Assembly (NCBI RefSeq): GCF_028389875.1
Contig: NC_084687.1
Coordinates: 6,298,157-6,362,156, forward strand
DNA length: 64,000 nt
Direction: 5' to 3'
From: Rhea pennata
Lineage: Eukaryota; Chordata; Aves; Rheiformes; Rheidae
Below, one piece after another: positions 12,682-25,200 of this stretch (the stretch's first letter is position 1; each line of letters opens with the position of its first letter). The notes beneath the pieces were generated by a model. That model saw nothing but the letters and a program-made list of their open reading frames with translations, ran no database searches and was not told the DNA's origin. A program made the position numbers and the translations under genes.

Positions 12682-15131
12682 CCCAGACTATTTCTACTAT
12701 TTGTGGTTTCAAAGTCGTGCAAAAATCTTGGTGAATTTAAATTTAAGGACATGATTCCAGTCCATTTCTGTGCACAGCAGGGGAGATGGGGATGCCATGC
12801 AGTAAATGTTCCCAATCGGCTGGGCTGTGATGTGTGCTGAAGATTTAGACTCATACCTATTATAATTAAGAGAAATAGTATTTCTGTATCCTCTGAACTA
12901 AATTGCATTGAACGAAAGACTGTATATCCGTAGGGGGTAAACATTTTAAAATGAGTTTTGTGGGAAAAAGAAATGAAATTTTTCATGACCGGTTTAGTGG
13001 CTTCATCACGAAAGCAGGAGCTGACTTTGATTTCTGGTAGCTGTCACAATTCAGCAATGCGTGCTAGGCCTCTAGCCCTTATATTTAGCACAACACCGAA
13101 ACAGAAGCTTCATGGGTGTCTTAGAAGCTCTGGAGGGTGGATAGCACCTGGAGATCTGATCTTTTTCTGGGGGCAAAAGGCAAAATGCTGGTGTCTGCAA
13201 AGGGCAATGGGTGGGAATTAGATAGCTTGCTGCTTGTACAAGGTTTGTCCCGCTGCTGCTGAGAGCTCTCTGGCATCAGGGCAGGTCTTTCCAGCACTAA
13301 ACTGATGAAAAACAAATTAACAACAACAAGAACAGAGAAAGGAAGTACTTTTCTCTGAACTGGGACTTGCTGTTGTGCTGTGAAGGGCTCAGCTCCGGAG
13401 GGCAGGAGTTTCCTCTGCTCGGCTGGGAGGGTTCTGCTGTTGCTGTTACGCGAGGCAGGAAGATCCACTGAGGGAAATGGTTAATAAGGCTTAATTAAAA
13501 CGTGTTTGCTCTGATAACTTTGATTGGTTTCAGCAATACGCGGCACAAGCCAGGCTGCGTGACTGCTGAGCCGTTTGTGGATGTGGGAGAACATCTGCCT
13601 TTACCTCGTTCTGTGAGGTTTAATATTTACAAGTCGCTTCAAAGCACCAGAGTGGACATATTATATATGGATAGAAAGCCGTGCACCCGGATTTAAAGCC
13701 TCCCATGGGTAGCAGCATTTGTTCCTGGTGCCTGCATAAATTACTTCATTCGACACTGAAACGCGGCCAACTTCAGGCTGTAACATGAGTTATTTATATT
13801 TAACACCTTGTGTTTGTATTTGACTCTGCTAGTGCCTCAGACGCTGCTGTGGCCACCCGTGCCAGGGCAGGGGAGCCCCTTCTTGGGGGGACAGAAGTTT
13901 GAACATCACCTGTCCGAAAGCCCCTGAACCAATATTAACAATACCCAGCAGCTGCAGGTTGCAGAGGGGTCATTAGGCAAAACTTCCTATTCCACTTTAC
14001 TTGCAAATAATTAGCAAACCGGCCCCACACGTGTAAATGCTAGATGATGGAAACGTTTCTACTCAAAGGCTTTGAACTATATAATCATCTATAACATGAA
14101 TAACATATAATACATATAACACGTTTGTAAATCTAGTAGCAGTTGAAGCCACTGCTGCGAGTAAAAGCCACAGGTCTGCACCAACCGTGTAGCCTCTTTT
14201 GCCTGAAGAGTTGCTGGAAGGAGAAGTGCAGCCACACCAAGCACCACGCCACGAGCAGCTCCCGCTTCCCAATCATCTGCTGCGAGGAGCACTGTGGGGC
14301 AAGGCCCTTTCTGGCCAGCTCCTCCAGGCAGCTGAGATGCTGTGAGAGGTCTCAGCTGTGGCCAGGGCTGGAGCAGAGCCTCAGCGGTGTTGTCCCAGCC
14401 CCTGAGGAAAAGGTGTTAGATAAAAGAAAGTCATTCTGCATCTCTGAGCTTCTATTCCCTCTCCTACATTGCATCCTCTGTGCCTAGCTAAAACCCAAAT
14501 TCGTTGAGGCTGGATGCTGCTGGCCGTTGCGCGGTGCGGGGACGAGGGAGCCTTGGTCTTTGCAGGGGCGTTTTGTGTGTCTGGAGCTGCGTGCAGCCAG
14601 GGAGCATCTTCACCGCGCTGCACACCTACACACCGGCTATCGGACCAGACCCCCAGCTGGGATGGGAGCCTCAGGGCTTTATCCTGCAATGAGCTGGGCA
14701 TCTTAAACATCATCAGATAAACAAATGAGATTTAATAGCTTAATGCATTGCACTTGTTCTGCCAGTGTGTTTGTTGAAACACAGGGAAAACGTGCAAAGA
14801 ACAAGCCACAGCTTTTAGTCATAGGATTTCTACTGAAAAACAACTGCTGCATGAGGCGTTGTCCTCTCACGGCTCTGGCAGGCAGCTCAGCCAGCGTCAC
14901 AGTTCCCAGCGCAATAAACAGGCTATCGTTCCAAGAGCACAGCGGAGAAGTTGGGTTTTTAATGCTGTTTTTTTTTCAATGGAGATTATTTACAGTTAGG
15001 TTCAGAGAAGCAATTCACTCAAACAAAACCTAAAATTATGTTAAACCACATTTAAATGACACTTGCACCCGTGCAGACAGACCCAGATAATGCAGGTGGG
15101 ACACTGCTTTCATTCCTTTAAGCACTGTACC

Positions 15132-15153
15132 AATAAAATAAAATAAAATAAAA
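15132..15153. repeat. (ATAAA)n pentanucleotide repeat
   Basis: Four head-to-tail ATAAA units; they mimic plus-strand poly(A) signals. Confidence 0.9.
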
Positions 15154-16099
15154 CAAACCCTTCCCCTCAGTTACCAGTCTCAGCACGGAGAAGAGGTTGC
15201 AGTAAATTCACGAGTGAGAGGGTAGATCCGCTCTCTCTAGCCTGGTAGTCCGGTTTCTCTCATTGCACCGGGAGCCCTTTGGCATCTTTCGTTCCCACCG
15301 CCCTGTGCTAGGTGATAGTTGGTGCCGGTGTCACAGGGGAAGGTGACACGACTGCAAGCCGTAGGCACGTGCAGAGCTCTTTGAAGCGGTATCAAATGCT
15401 CTGTGTCTCGCGTGCAGGCGCGAGGGATTGATTACTTGCTCTGTCTTGTCAAACACTGTCTCAAGTCCCTGAGATGAAGAGATCAGGGAAGATTTTACTG
15501 TAAAACAACCACCTGCATACTGGTAGGATTAAAAAAAAAATGAGTTCAAGGTCTATTCACATTTCAACCTTCAATTCCGTGTGGGGAGTTTTACATACTG
15601 CTTCAGGAAATTCTGCAGGAGCAGGAAATACTAAAAAAGACATAAAGCACAAGTAGGGGCGTTAAATGCTTGACATTCTTAAGAAAGGAAAAAATTCTGC
15701 ACTTAGGTGTAAAGACGAGATTAAAATCAACCCTTATATCCAAAATTCCCTGAAACCTGAGAGGGTTTTGCCATTGAGACTTTGATTTAACCATTTCGCT
15801 CAGCCTCGCTCCCACCAAACACGTTGGTTGTTTGGATCGAGGCTTCAGCAGCTTCGGTCTGTCTCTGCTCAACAGCTAAGTGGCACTTGCATGTCTCGTT
15901 ATGCTCTTTTAATAACAAAAGCGGAGAACGGCAGCGAAGAAAGGTCTCTCGTGCGGTCAGCGGGCGAGCTGAGCGGAGGCAGCGGCGCAGGTCTTCGGTC
16001 GCGCTGGAGCTGGACGTGCTCGGGGCTGGCTGGGAGGTTCCTCCCCGCTCGCCGCGCTGCCCCGGTCAGGCTCCGTGCCGGAGCGCTTCCTTGCGCCGT

Positions 16100-16291
16100 T
16101 CACATCTCCGTGTCGGCGACGCCGTGCTGCCTGGCCGAGGGCCCGTGCTTGCAGGACGCTCGGCCGGTCCCGTTCTCCTGAGCCCCTCCGTTGAGGTTTG
16201 ACTTCTCCTGCGGCTCGGGTCGCTCGCAGGAGGCCGCCGTGACCGTTGCGTTGTCCTGGCTGCCGTTCTCCATGTAGTAGGGGTCTTCAGC
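16100..16291 (-). CDS. CD34: CD34 exon 8: cytoplasmic tail and stop
   Basis: 63 codons and TGA at 16102-16100. It begins [14 protein letters not shown] and ends [12 protein letters not shown]. Human ends [23 protein letters not shown] matches human [11 protein letters not shown]. Acceptor ctgtttag. No strong poly(A) signal was fixed downstream; an ATTAAA lies at 15908-15913 and another near 14960. Confidence 0.97.
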   Translation of the reverse strand, partial: AEDPYYMENGSQDNATVTAASCERPEPQEKSNLNGGAQENGTGRASCKHGPSARQHGVADTEM

Positions 16292-19200
16292 CTAAACAGG
16301 TACATAAACACCAGAGGCAGAGTTAGGGGAGGGCAGGGGCCGGCAGCCGCCCGAAACGGACTCCTCTTCTCCGGGACCCGAGCAGGGGGGCTGCCGGGTT
16401 TCGGTCCCTTCGGACGGCCGGGCTTTTGAAGCTTCCCCACCTCGAGGGTTCGCAAGCCGACCCCCGTCTCGGAGCACGGCTCCGCTTTCCGCTTTGTTTC
16501 CTCGCCCCCGCTCCCTCCCCGCTGCCAAAGCGCGGGACGGCATTGCAGCGCCTTTGCATTGCAACTCCTTCGCAGTGCAACTCCTCTGCATTGCAGCGCC
16601 TTTGCATTGCAGCTCCTTCGCAGGACCCCATCGCTCGGCTGCGGCAGGCCGGAGAGCAAGGCGGGGAGCGGCGAGGAGCTGGGGCGAGCCGGGGCCGGCC
16701 CCACGCGCGCGCGCGGAGCCCCTCTTCTCACCGCACCGCTCCGCTCCGCGCGCGCGTGCCGAGCTCCTGCAGCGCCGGCCTGCTGCCCGGCCCCTTCGCG
16801 TCACCTGGGAACTGGGTTAAAGCTGCCCCGGGCTTGCACGGGTGCTTCAGGCCACGAGTACCACGGGCTTTTCCCCGGAGCCCTCTGCAGCGGAGAGCGC
16901 CCGGAGGCGAAGGGCTCGGCGGCCCTTCGCCGTGCACCTGCGGCCGCGTTTGCACGCGTGGGCAATAGCTAACAGCGTCCTGGAGTGTGAGGGTGTCCGT
17001 GGGGGCCGGCGCGGCCCCCTCGGGGCTCAGCCTGTCTGCAAGGAGCGGGAGCAGAAATAGGAAAATTCCCTTTTTTCTTTCTTTCTTGATACGTTTTATT
17101 ATCGTTATTGGTGAAGTGGGGGGAGAAATAGCCTTTTATTACAGCAGCTGTACAAGACAGACGTATAGCCCAGTTCTTAAGTTCTGTAAATGGAAAGTTA
17201 AAGCGTGTCACTTTTAGTGACAAATTCATAAGGTTTCGGTGTCTCTGGAGGGGTCTTGCCAGATGAGTTCTTACTGCTGAGCAGAAATAAGTGTTAGAGC
17301 TAATGGAGAGAAGAGGGCGGTTTTCCCAAGCGAGCGACGGCGAAAAGGTTAATTTTAGCAGGGAGCGGAGATTTCCTCTCGCCCCTCGCGCCCCGGGGGC
17401 CCCGCTCGTGCCGTGCAGCCTCCCTGGCCGAGGCGGGCGCGCGTCCCGCGTGGCGCGGCGCGGGTTGGCGGTACCGAGCGCAGCGGCCCCGCGCCCTAGC
17501 CACCGCTTTGCCACCGGTAAGCACTAACCAGCCTCTCCCCCGCGGGGCTCCAGCTCCGCCGTCTCATCAGGAAGTATCCGGCCAAGCCCAGGAGCGCCAG
17601 CAAGAGTCCGGCCGTGACCAAGGCAATCAGCGTCTTCCGGGAATAGTCCTGGTGGCTCCTCACGCTCCCCCGCTTCAGGGATTTTATTCCGAACTGGGGA
17701 AAACACCGAAGAGAGCCAAGAGCCTCACAAAGAGGAGACCCGCCCGCGTGCCGGACACGCACGGCGCTCTGCGACTGCCGGCAGCCGCGCGGGGTGCCGG
17801 GAGGAGGACCTCCTTAGTACCCGCGGGCTGCTTCGAAGACGCAGAGTGCCAGTTACGTGCTAAGCGTTATTGCTGGGGCTCTAGCGCTTTTTAAAGAAAA
17901 TGCTACAGATTTTTTACAGTAACCATTTCGAGCATTGCTGCCTTCAGTACTTTCAACAGTGGTGCTATGGTGCTGCTGTTTGCAAAATACTGAAGTAAAG
18001 AGTATGTCCTAGATTTGCAGAAATGATTGGGATTTTGCGTGTCCAACCCGAGGAGCAGCTGGGAGGTCTTGTGTTCAAGGGCAAGTCCTCAGTGATGAGT
18101 GCTTCTCTGGCAAGTCACTGGTTGGACACCCAAAAGTGATTCTGCTGAACCCTTGAAACCTCTTTTTAGTAGTACCATCCGCAGCAAGGTGACACATCTT
18201 TGCTCGCTGGCTTGCAACTCCGAGCTCCCTTGGACTTCCCTGCCCTCAGGCTGCGAAAGCTCCCCGGTCCCAGCCTGAGCGGGTACCCTGCGGGCTGCGC
18301 ATACACAGCGCGCATCCTTCAGCCTCACCTGACGTTAGGTCGGAGCAAGGAGCTCAGCGGTCACAGCCCAGTAGCTCACTGCTGCCTCTTGCCATGCCCA
18401 AGAGCCGCTTGCTCTGGGAGGTGGCACCTTTCATCAGAGAGAGGGGCTGAAACCATCTCACACCCCAACAGCCAACAACTGCCTCAGAGGGACACGGGCT
18501 TGGATACCAGCAACCTGGTCTGGGCTGAACCAACGATCCAAAACTCTCCATTCTCCAGCCATTCAGACCCTCTAGTCTCCCCAGCAATGAGCTCAAAGAA
18601 CTTACCTTCTCCCAGTGAGATTCCTGGAGCATATCTGTAGCAGGCTCTGCAATTTTCAAAACAGGAAAGGAACGTTACAGGGAGGGCACCGCTGCAGGTA
18701 GTGCCAGTACCGCAGAGCCTGGCCGCTGCTCAATGCAAGGAAGCCGCGAGCCCCTTCTCTGCTCCGGCGGCAGCGCAAGACCCCGTGGCTCTAGCAAGAC
18801 CCAAGAAGAAAGAGCTGTAGTTCCCAAGAGAAGTTACTTCTTCCAGGATGTAACTCTTTTGTGTCCTCCAGCCCTTCCCCATGAACAGTCCCTATATGCC
18901 CATTGCCCACACCGAGGTCACACTCAGCCATCTCAGTGATGGCTGGAGGGATTATTCCAACCAACCTCTTTCACCGACCAGGATGAGGAGCATGCAGTTA
19001 CGGTCCACCTCGGATTTAGCGAGTTTGATCTGGCAGGGGGAAGGAACATGGTGCACGCTCTCTTCACATATTGCAGTCCATAAGTCGGATCCCTTCTGCT
19101 CTAAAAAATGTTTCTGCAAGATTTTCAAACAGACAGACATTAAACCAACCAAACCGACCAATTCTCCATCTCAGTTATACTGAAGATGCGGCTTCTACTT

Positions 19201-22200
19201 GTGATGTTGTGCACGCACATGCTGTGCTGCGCAGAGGCAGTAGCATCTAGCAAACCGAGCACTGGGCTGGGGTGGGAGTCAGACCTCCGGACCCCAGCTC
19301 ATCACTGCTCTCTGCACTGAGCACGTCGCCTAGCAAACGGAGATGCTGATACTTGTGTCTTAACTTTATGAGAATAAATGAAATGGAGATATTATTAGCA
19401 ATTCTTGCAAATATTTAAACAAAGCTAAATTTAGCATCTGAATTGCCTGGGCCAGTCCCTTCGATTTTTGGGAAGAAAAAGCAGCCCTGCGAGTCCCTAT
19501 TGTTTCAGCATCCCAGGCAGCGTCTGGGAAAGGAGGGAAATAATAACAAAGGAGCAGTTTGCTTTCCTGTTTAGGAAATAACTTTAGTGGTTTTGCTAGG
19601 TTGTGATCAAAGGCTGGGGGAAAAAATACAAATTTCTCACATTTTAGAGCTGAGCTGACTCTTGGGCGGAAGAGGAAGAGACGAGAGGAGCCGCAGCCTT
19701 TCCCTTCTGAAAGCCCGTTTAGGTAGCAGGCGGGACAGGCCTTCTCCCAGCATCTGTTTTCCGATGTCAGGGGACAGAGCCCGGATTTGCTAAAACCGGC
19801 CGCAGGCTCCGCGGTGCCCCCCGGGGCGGGGACGAGGGTCCGCCGGGCTGCGCCCGCGCCCGCGGGTGCCGCCGCGTCCTGCCTGGCCCCGGCCGGGCTC
19901 CCGGAGCGAGCGCCCGCGAGGAAGGGCTGTGCCGCCCGGAGCGGGTCCCGCCTGGCTTCCCGCGTCCGGCAGAGCCCGGCCTTTCCGGACCGGCCCCCTC
20001 CGAGCTGGAGTTATCTCGGTATCATCAGATACTCTTAGCTTACAAAAATGCAGAAACTCATCCATGTGAGAATAACAAATAAATCATTTTCAGCTGTTTC
20101 TGCGGAGCTTGGCTTGGGCTTAGAAAGGCCAAGATGGAACAAAAGACCCAAGTGTGTGTTTTCCTTTCTCCGCTGTGGAAAGAACTCAGCCGAGTGTCAG
20201 AGTTTCCCTTTGCAATTAGCAGAGCTGGGTGCCAGCTCGTGGCTCATTGGCTTTGGGAAAAGTCCTTCCTATATCTGCTGCCTGCTCAGACGCTCTTATC
20301 TGTTTCCCAGGTTCAGCAACTAACATCACTTCCAAAGCTGGACAGTTTTTTCCCCTCTGATGATTAGTTGAGGTGGAGGCGAGAGGAGAGGCCCGCAGTG
20401 GGAAAAGAGCTCCCAGAAAAACAGGGTAAAAGTGCTGCAGTTCGACTCGTTTCGCAAGGGGGAAGGTGAACAGTGTGCGCAATCAGACCTGGCTCTATAA
20501 TATATTCCATATATTAAAAATGCACCATTTATATATGCATGCATGTAACACATGCAGAATATAAATATGTATAAAATCCGTGCCTGGGAGAAGGTCTCTT
20601 CCCACTAGATGGCATCTGTGATCAGACTCTTGTACTCCCACAGGAGTCTGGACATGAATTCTTGCTCAACTGCAGCCACCATAAACACAAACAAATCTAA
20701 ATGCCATTTAATAGGCAATTTACAGAGAGAACTCAAGTGAGGATTCGGTCATCCCGAGTGGTCTCAGCGTGGCTGAGCAGCAGAGGTGGAGTTAACGGCG
20801 GTCGTTCGGTGCCCAGGGCATTGCCAGGTCTGCTGTCCCGCAGGACCCAATGCCGCGCGAGCTGGACCTCCTGCACGGAAGGTTATTTCTCCCCCCCAAC
20901 CCCAAGAGCGTCACAGCTGATCCTGCTCTTGCTTTGACAAACATTAAATTTTTGGTGCAAAGGACCAAGGGCAGTTACAGAGCGCCTGGGATTCCCTGGG
21001 GTCCCTGTGGCTCAGGACACGGGTCTCCCACCCTTTCCCCTTAGCGCAGCTCCTTGATGCGGCCTCTTTGCTTCCCTCCGGCAGCTGGCAGGGCAGGGCA
21101 AGGCGAACCTGTGCCCAGCCGGGGAGAGGAGGAAGAGCAGCAAAGGAGGTTTCCCGTCGAGCACGGTGGAGGGCGCATCAGAAGCTAAACCGACCCCAGC
21201 CGCGGGAGCGGGGGCTCCCCGCAGCCGGGGAGCCCTGTTCCTCGCGGCCCAGCCCCGAGGTCCTGCACCGGCGGTCAAGCTGCCACCGGCGGGTGCCCGC
21301 ACCCCGTCCCCCGACTCACGCAGCTGCTGGCCTCCTTGAGGTGCAAGCAGATGGCTCCGGTGTCCCTCACGTCCTTCACCTCGTGGCACGTGATGGACTG
21401 CAAGGCAAGCGGCAGCGCGGGCGTTAGACCCGCGTGGGCTCGGCGGGGAGCGGGGAGGTCCAAAGCGCCTGGCAGCATTGGCTTTGCAAGCAAAGCGGGG
21501 CCTCGCTCACCTTCGAGCTGTTGCTGGCTCTGCCGCCGGGCGCCGGGGCGGCCGTTTGCCGTGGCACGCCGGGAGGGCTCGTCCTCGCTGCCGTGGGGCT
21601 GGGGGTCCACGCCGTGGGGCTGCCCGTCGCCGCCCGGGCTTCGCTGCTCGTGGGGGTCCGGCCGGGCGGGGGGCTCGTGCGGGCCGCGCCGGGCACCGCG
21701 GAGGTGGTGAGCGCCGCGGCGGGGGGTCCGGCTGCAGCGGGAGAGAGGGCAAAGGTGTGCGCTGAAAAAGACAGCTACGACCGCGGTGCCGCCTCGCTTC
21801 GCGCGGGAGGGACCCGGCGGGACGCCTGCTCCGCCGCCCGCTCGCCCCGGGCTGATTCCCGCGCCCGGCTGCAAGAGCCGCCCCGGAGCCCCTCGGCCCC
21901 CGGCTGCCAACGCAACCGCTGCGGGACCCGCCGGGGAGCAGGGACGAGGGTTACCGGTGGCTTCCCGTGCCGGCTTTGCCGCGCTCGGCGGCTCGGTGGC
22001 CGTCCCGCTGCTGCTGCTGGTGGTGCTGCTGCTGCTGGTGCTGTTGCTGCTGCTGCTGGTGGTGGTGCTACTGCTGGTGCTGGTGCTGCTGGTGGTGCTG
22101 GTGGTGGTGCTGATGGTCCCCGCCGGCGAGGCCGAGGCCGTTGAGGCGGGAGCATCCGTCGGGCTGCCGGCAGCTCGGCCTGGGGGAGAGGGGCAGCGTT

Positions 22201-25200
22201 ACGGGGCGCCCGTCGCCGGCCCCCCCCGCCAGCCCTTTCCTGGTCCTGCAACGCAGCCGCGCGGCGCCGCCGAGCCCGGCCGCTGCCCGAGCCCGCGCGC
22301 CCCGGGGGGACGCCTGGGCCCCGGGCCGGCTCGCTTCGGCGCCTCGGGAAAAACAAGCCGCGTTTCCAGTTGCAGGCACAACCTCAAAGTAAATAGCAAC
22401 ATTCTCACTGGCGGGAGATCAGGGCCTGACTCACGAGCGAAAACATCTTTGGAGGTAAAACAGAGTTTGGGGGTCAAGCGGGGTCGCAGCGTAAAGGTTT
22501 TGCACTGGTGTGGCGCGGAGGTGGCACCCCCAGCTTTTCCTTCTGAACCGGGCTGCGTGAGCCGGTCATAATGCTCTTCTTCCTTTTCCTTAATCTTTCA
22601 TATTCTTAAGATCTATTTCTGCTCTTTACAGACAGCTTCAGCACCTACTTTAGGGCTGTTGTTGTTTTAGATTCTTATCTAGAGACTAAAGAAAAAAAAT
22701 AATAAAAAACCACATTGCTTCATTTGTATTTCTGCCCAGCGGAGCCTGAGCTCCAGGAAGAGTTACTGCATCCTTTCAGGCAAGCCTTCAAGACCCAGTA
22801 AGAGCGACCGATCCCGAGCAGCCGCCCAGGGCACCAGCGGCGGGGCGGCCGCGAGCTGCATGCACACACCCACAGTTCCACGTGCATTTAAACACTGTCC
22901 CAAAAGGCATTTTCCTAAATTGGGAACAGACGTTTGGAGCTGGGATTTTGGTTCTGGCACAGTTTTCCTTTAAGAGAAAGGTTTCTTCTCGCTGAGGCAG
23001 CGCTCCAAGGTGTTAAATCGCCATGCTTTTCCGATGAATTTTAGCAGATCGAAAGCAGGAGGCACGACTGCACGAGTAGCCAGCAGCGCTGCCTTGCACG
23101 CAGCCCTGGGTTTGCACGGACACCGGCAGGAAACTTCATCTCGGCAGAACAACGTAGCGCCTCAAACTCGACCTCCCCGAGGGCTGCGGCGCCCGGCCAC
23201 CTTTGAGCCATTCCAGATGTTTGCAAAAACAACAGAGGTATTTTTAATCACAGCCCTTTCAGCACTGACTGTAGTAAATTACCGGATTACTGCTTGGTGC
23301 AATTTGTAACAAGTCTTGTCACATAATACTTCCTTTCCTTCCCGTTGTTGCAGGGTGTGCAGGCGCTTTTATACAAAACACAGCTAAGTTTTGTGAAGCC
23401 TTTGGTCTCATGAGATAAATGATGATCCAGATGGGAGCTGGATAATCCATATGGTGCTCGGCTGAAGTGGGCTATTTATCGCTCTATACATTCTTACTAG
23501 CTATGTTAAACCTTGCCAATTTGTTAGCATGAAGGGGTTGGGAGTTTAAAAGTCATGTATTAACCGCAGGGAGCGCCTAACCTAGCAGTGCTAGCACAGT
23601 AGGAGCAAAAGCACACAAGTACGCACTTCACGAGAGCGGCAGTATTTAGTTTTTAAAAAGTAAATTATTTGGGCATATATGAAAGGCTTTAAAAGCTAAA
23701 TTAGTAATGCAGTTCAGGAATCATTCCAGCTCAAAATATCCCTGCTCTGCTGCCCCCCATCACCCCCATCCTGCTGCCTGCAGCCCCCATCACCCCCCCA
23801 ACCTGCAGCCCCCATCACCCCCACCCTGCTGCCTGCAGCCCCCCATCACCCCCACGCTGCTGCCAGCAGCCCCCCATCACCCCCTGCTGCCAGCAGCCCC
23901 CCCAGCTCCTGTGCTGGGGCCAGTGCTATGGCTGAGGCACGTGGTTACGCCATGCAGCCCCCCAGGAGATGTTAAATGCAAAAAGGCTGGAAATTTTACA
24001 GCCCCTTTTGATTCACCTATTTTCAGAGCTTTCCTAACATGATCTTGCAAAAATAAAGTAACGTGCTTTAAAATGACAAGAAAGGAAAGAAAATTAAAAA
24101 ATAAATAAAAAAAAGCTTTGCACAGCAATCAGGTAAAAAAGAAAGGGGGGGGGTGCGGGTTCGAACACCTCCTGCTTGGTGCAAGCGCGCGCACTCTCCT
24201 CCCCGCACGCGCGTTGCTGCGGGCGCTGAGCAGCCCATCGCCCCGGCCCGGCGCCCAGCCCGCCCGGCACCGACCGCACACACGCTCCCGAATCTCACGG
24301 CAGTCAACAGTCCCCCCAAAGATGAGGCAGACCCCAGAACTCAGTATTTCTGCGTACTTCCCCCGGACGGAAGCAGGCAGGACTGCCCGTCGCTTCGGGA
24401 TCTGCTGCCGCGGCCTCGGCCAGGGGCTCGCGCAGCCTCGTCCCTGCGAGAACGGGCCAAATTTTACGTTAGAGGCTTCTGGTTTTTCCCTCCCGCGACA
24501 TCACCGCAGCCGAGCGGGGCAGGCGCACGCGGGAGCCGCCACCAACCCGGGCAGCACAACGCGGCAGGTTTCCCCAGCGCGGCCGGGCGCTCGCAGCCGC
24601 GCGAGCCCGGGCTCGAAGCCCGCAGCCTCCTGGCCCTCATCCCAGCACAGGGTGTAGCACGGAGAGCGTTGCTTCACTTTTTCAGTCCCTTTTTATTACT
24701 TCATGGTTGTTGGGCTTGGGACAGAAATGATAGTATTTCCATAAAATGTAACCCTTTCAGAAATACTGCCTCGAGAAAATCTCTGCATTGCTATTCGTTT
24801 TTTAAGTATTATGGATATTCAGAGAACTAGACTAGGCGATTGTAATATTTACGGAGGTTCATCTGATTTTCAGGAAATGTTTGATTCCTACCACAAGACC
24901 AAAGTTAGGCTAATTTACACCAGGGCAGATTGAGAAGTGGCGTGAACTGTAGCTGCACTCTACAGTTTTGCAGGCTGCATTTGCATCCTCTCTTGTCATC
25001 TTAAATACGTCTTCTTCTAGGAAGCTCTCGTATCTCGATTACCGTCCTCCCCGAATCAGCAGTATTTTCTGTTTGCACAGCAGCCTTCTGGATGCGTTGG
25101 CCACGATGCCGAATGCGGTGTCATTACCACGGTCTTTACGTGAAATTGCAGTCAGCTCCACGCCACCGAACAGGCACTGAAACGCAGCCCCCCCGCTCGC

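Larger units (their letters stand above)
7481..16099. other. DNA between the orphan CpG island and the CD34 stop
   Basis: Single-copy DNA with no supported coding frame. The CD34 3' UTR must occupy the right end. It holds an AT-rich homeodomain-type stretch (9220-9400), a (TG)n/(TA)n run (12627-12681) and (ATAAA)n (15132-15153). Confidence 0.7.

Noticed and set aside
1-16099. miR-29b-2/29c hairpins, expected downstream of CD34 by human synteny
   Set aside because: I looked for the mature sequences and their reverse complements and saw none; they probably lie left of the window.
16541-16620. Repeat array considered as CRISPR-like
   Set aside because: The units are directly abutting with no spacers, and this is vertebrate DNA; it is a plain tandem repeat.
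21434-22571. Plus-strand open frames with long Leu/Val runs resembling a membrane protein
   Set aside because: They are the reverse strand of the AGC/ACC repeat of CD34 exon 2 and of exon 3, which have proper splice sites and phases on minus.
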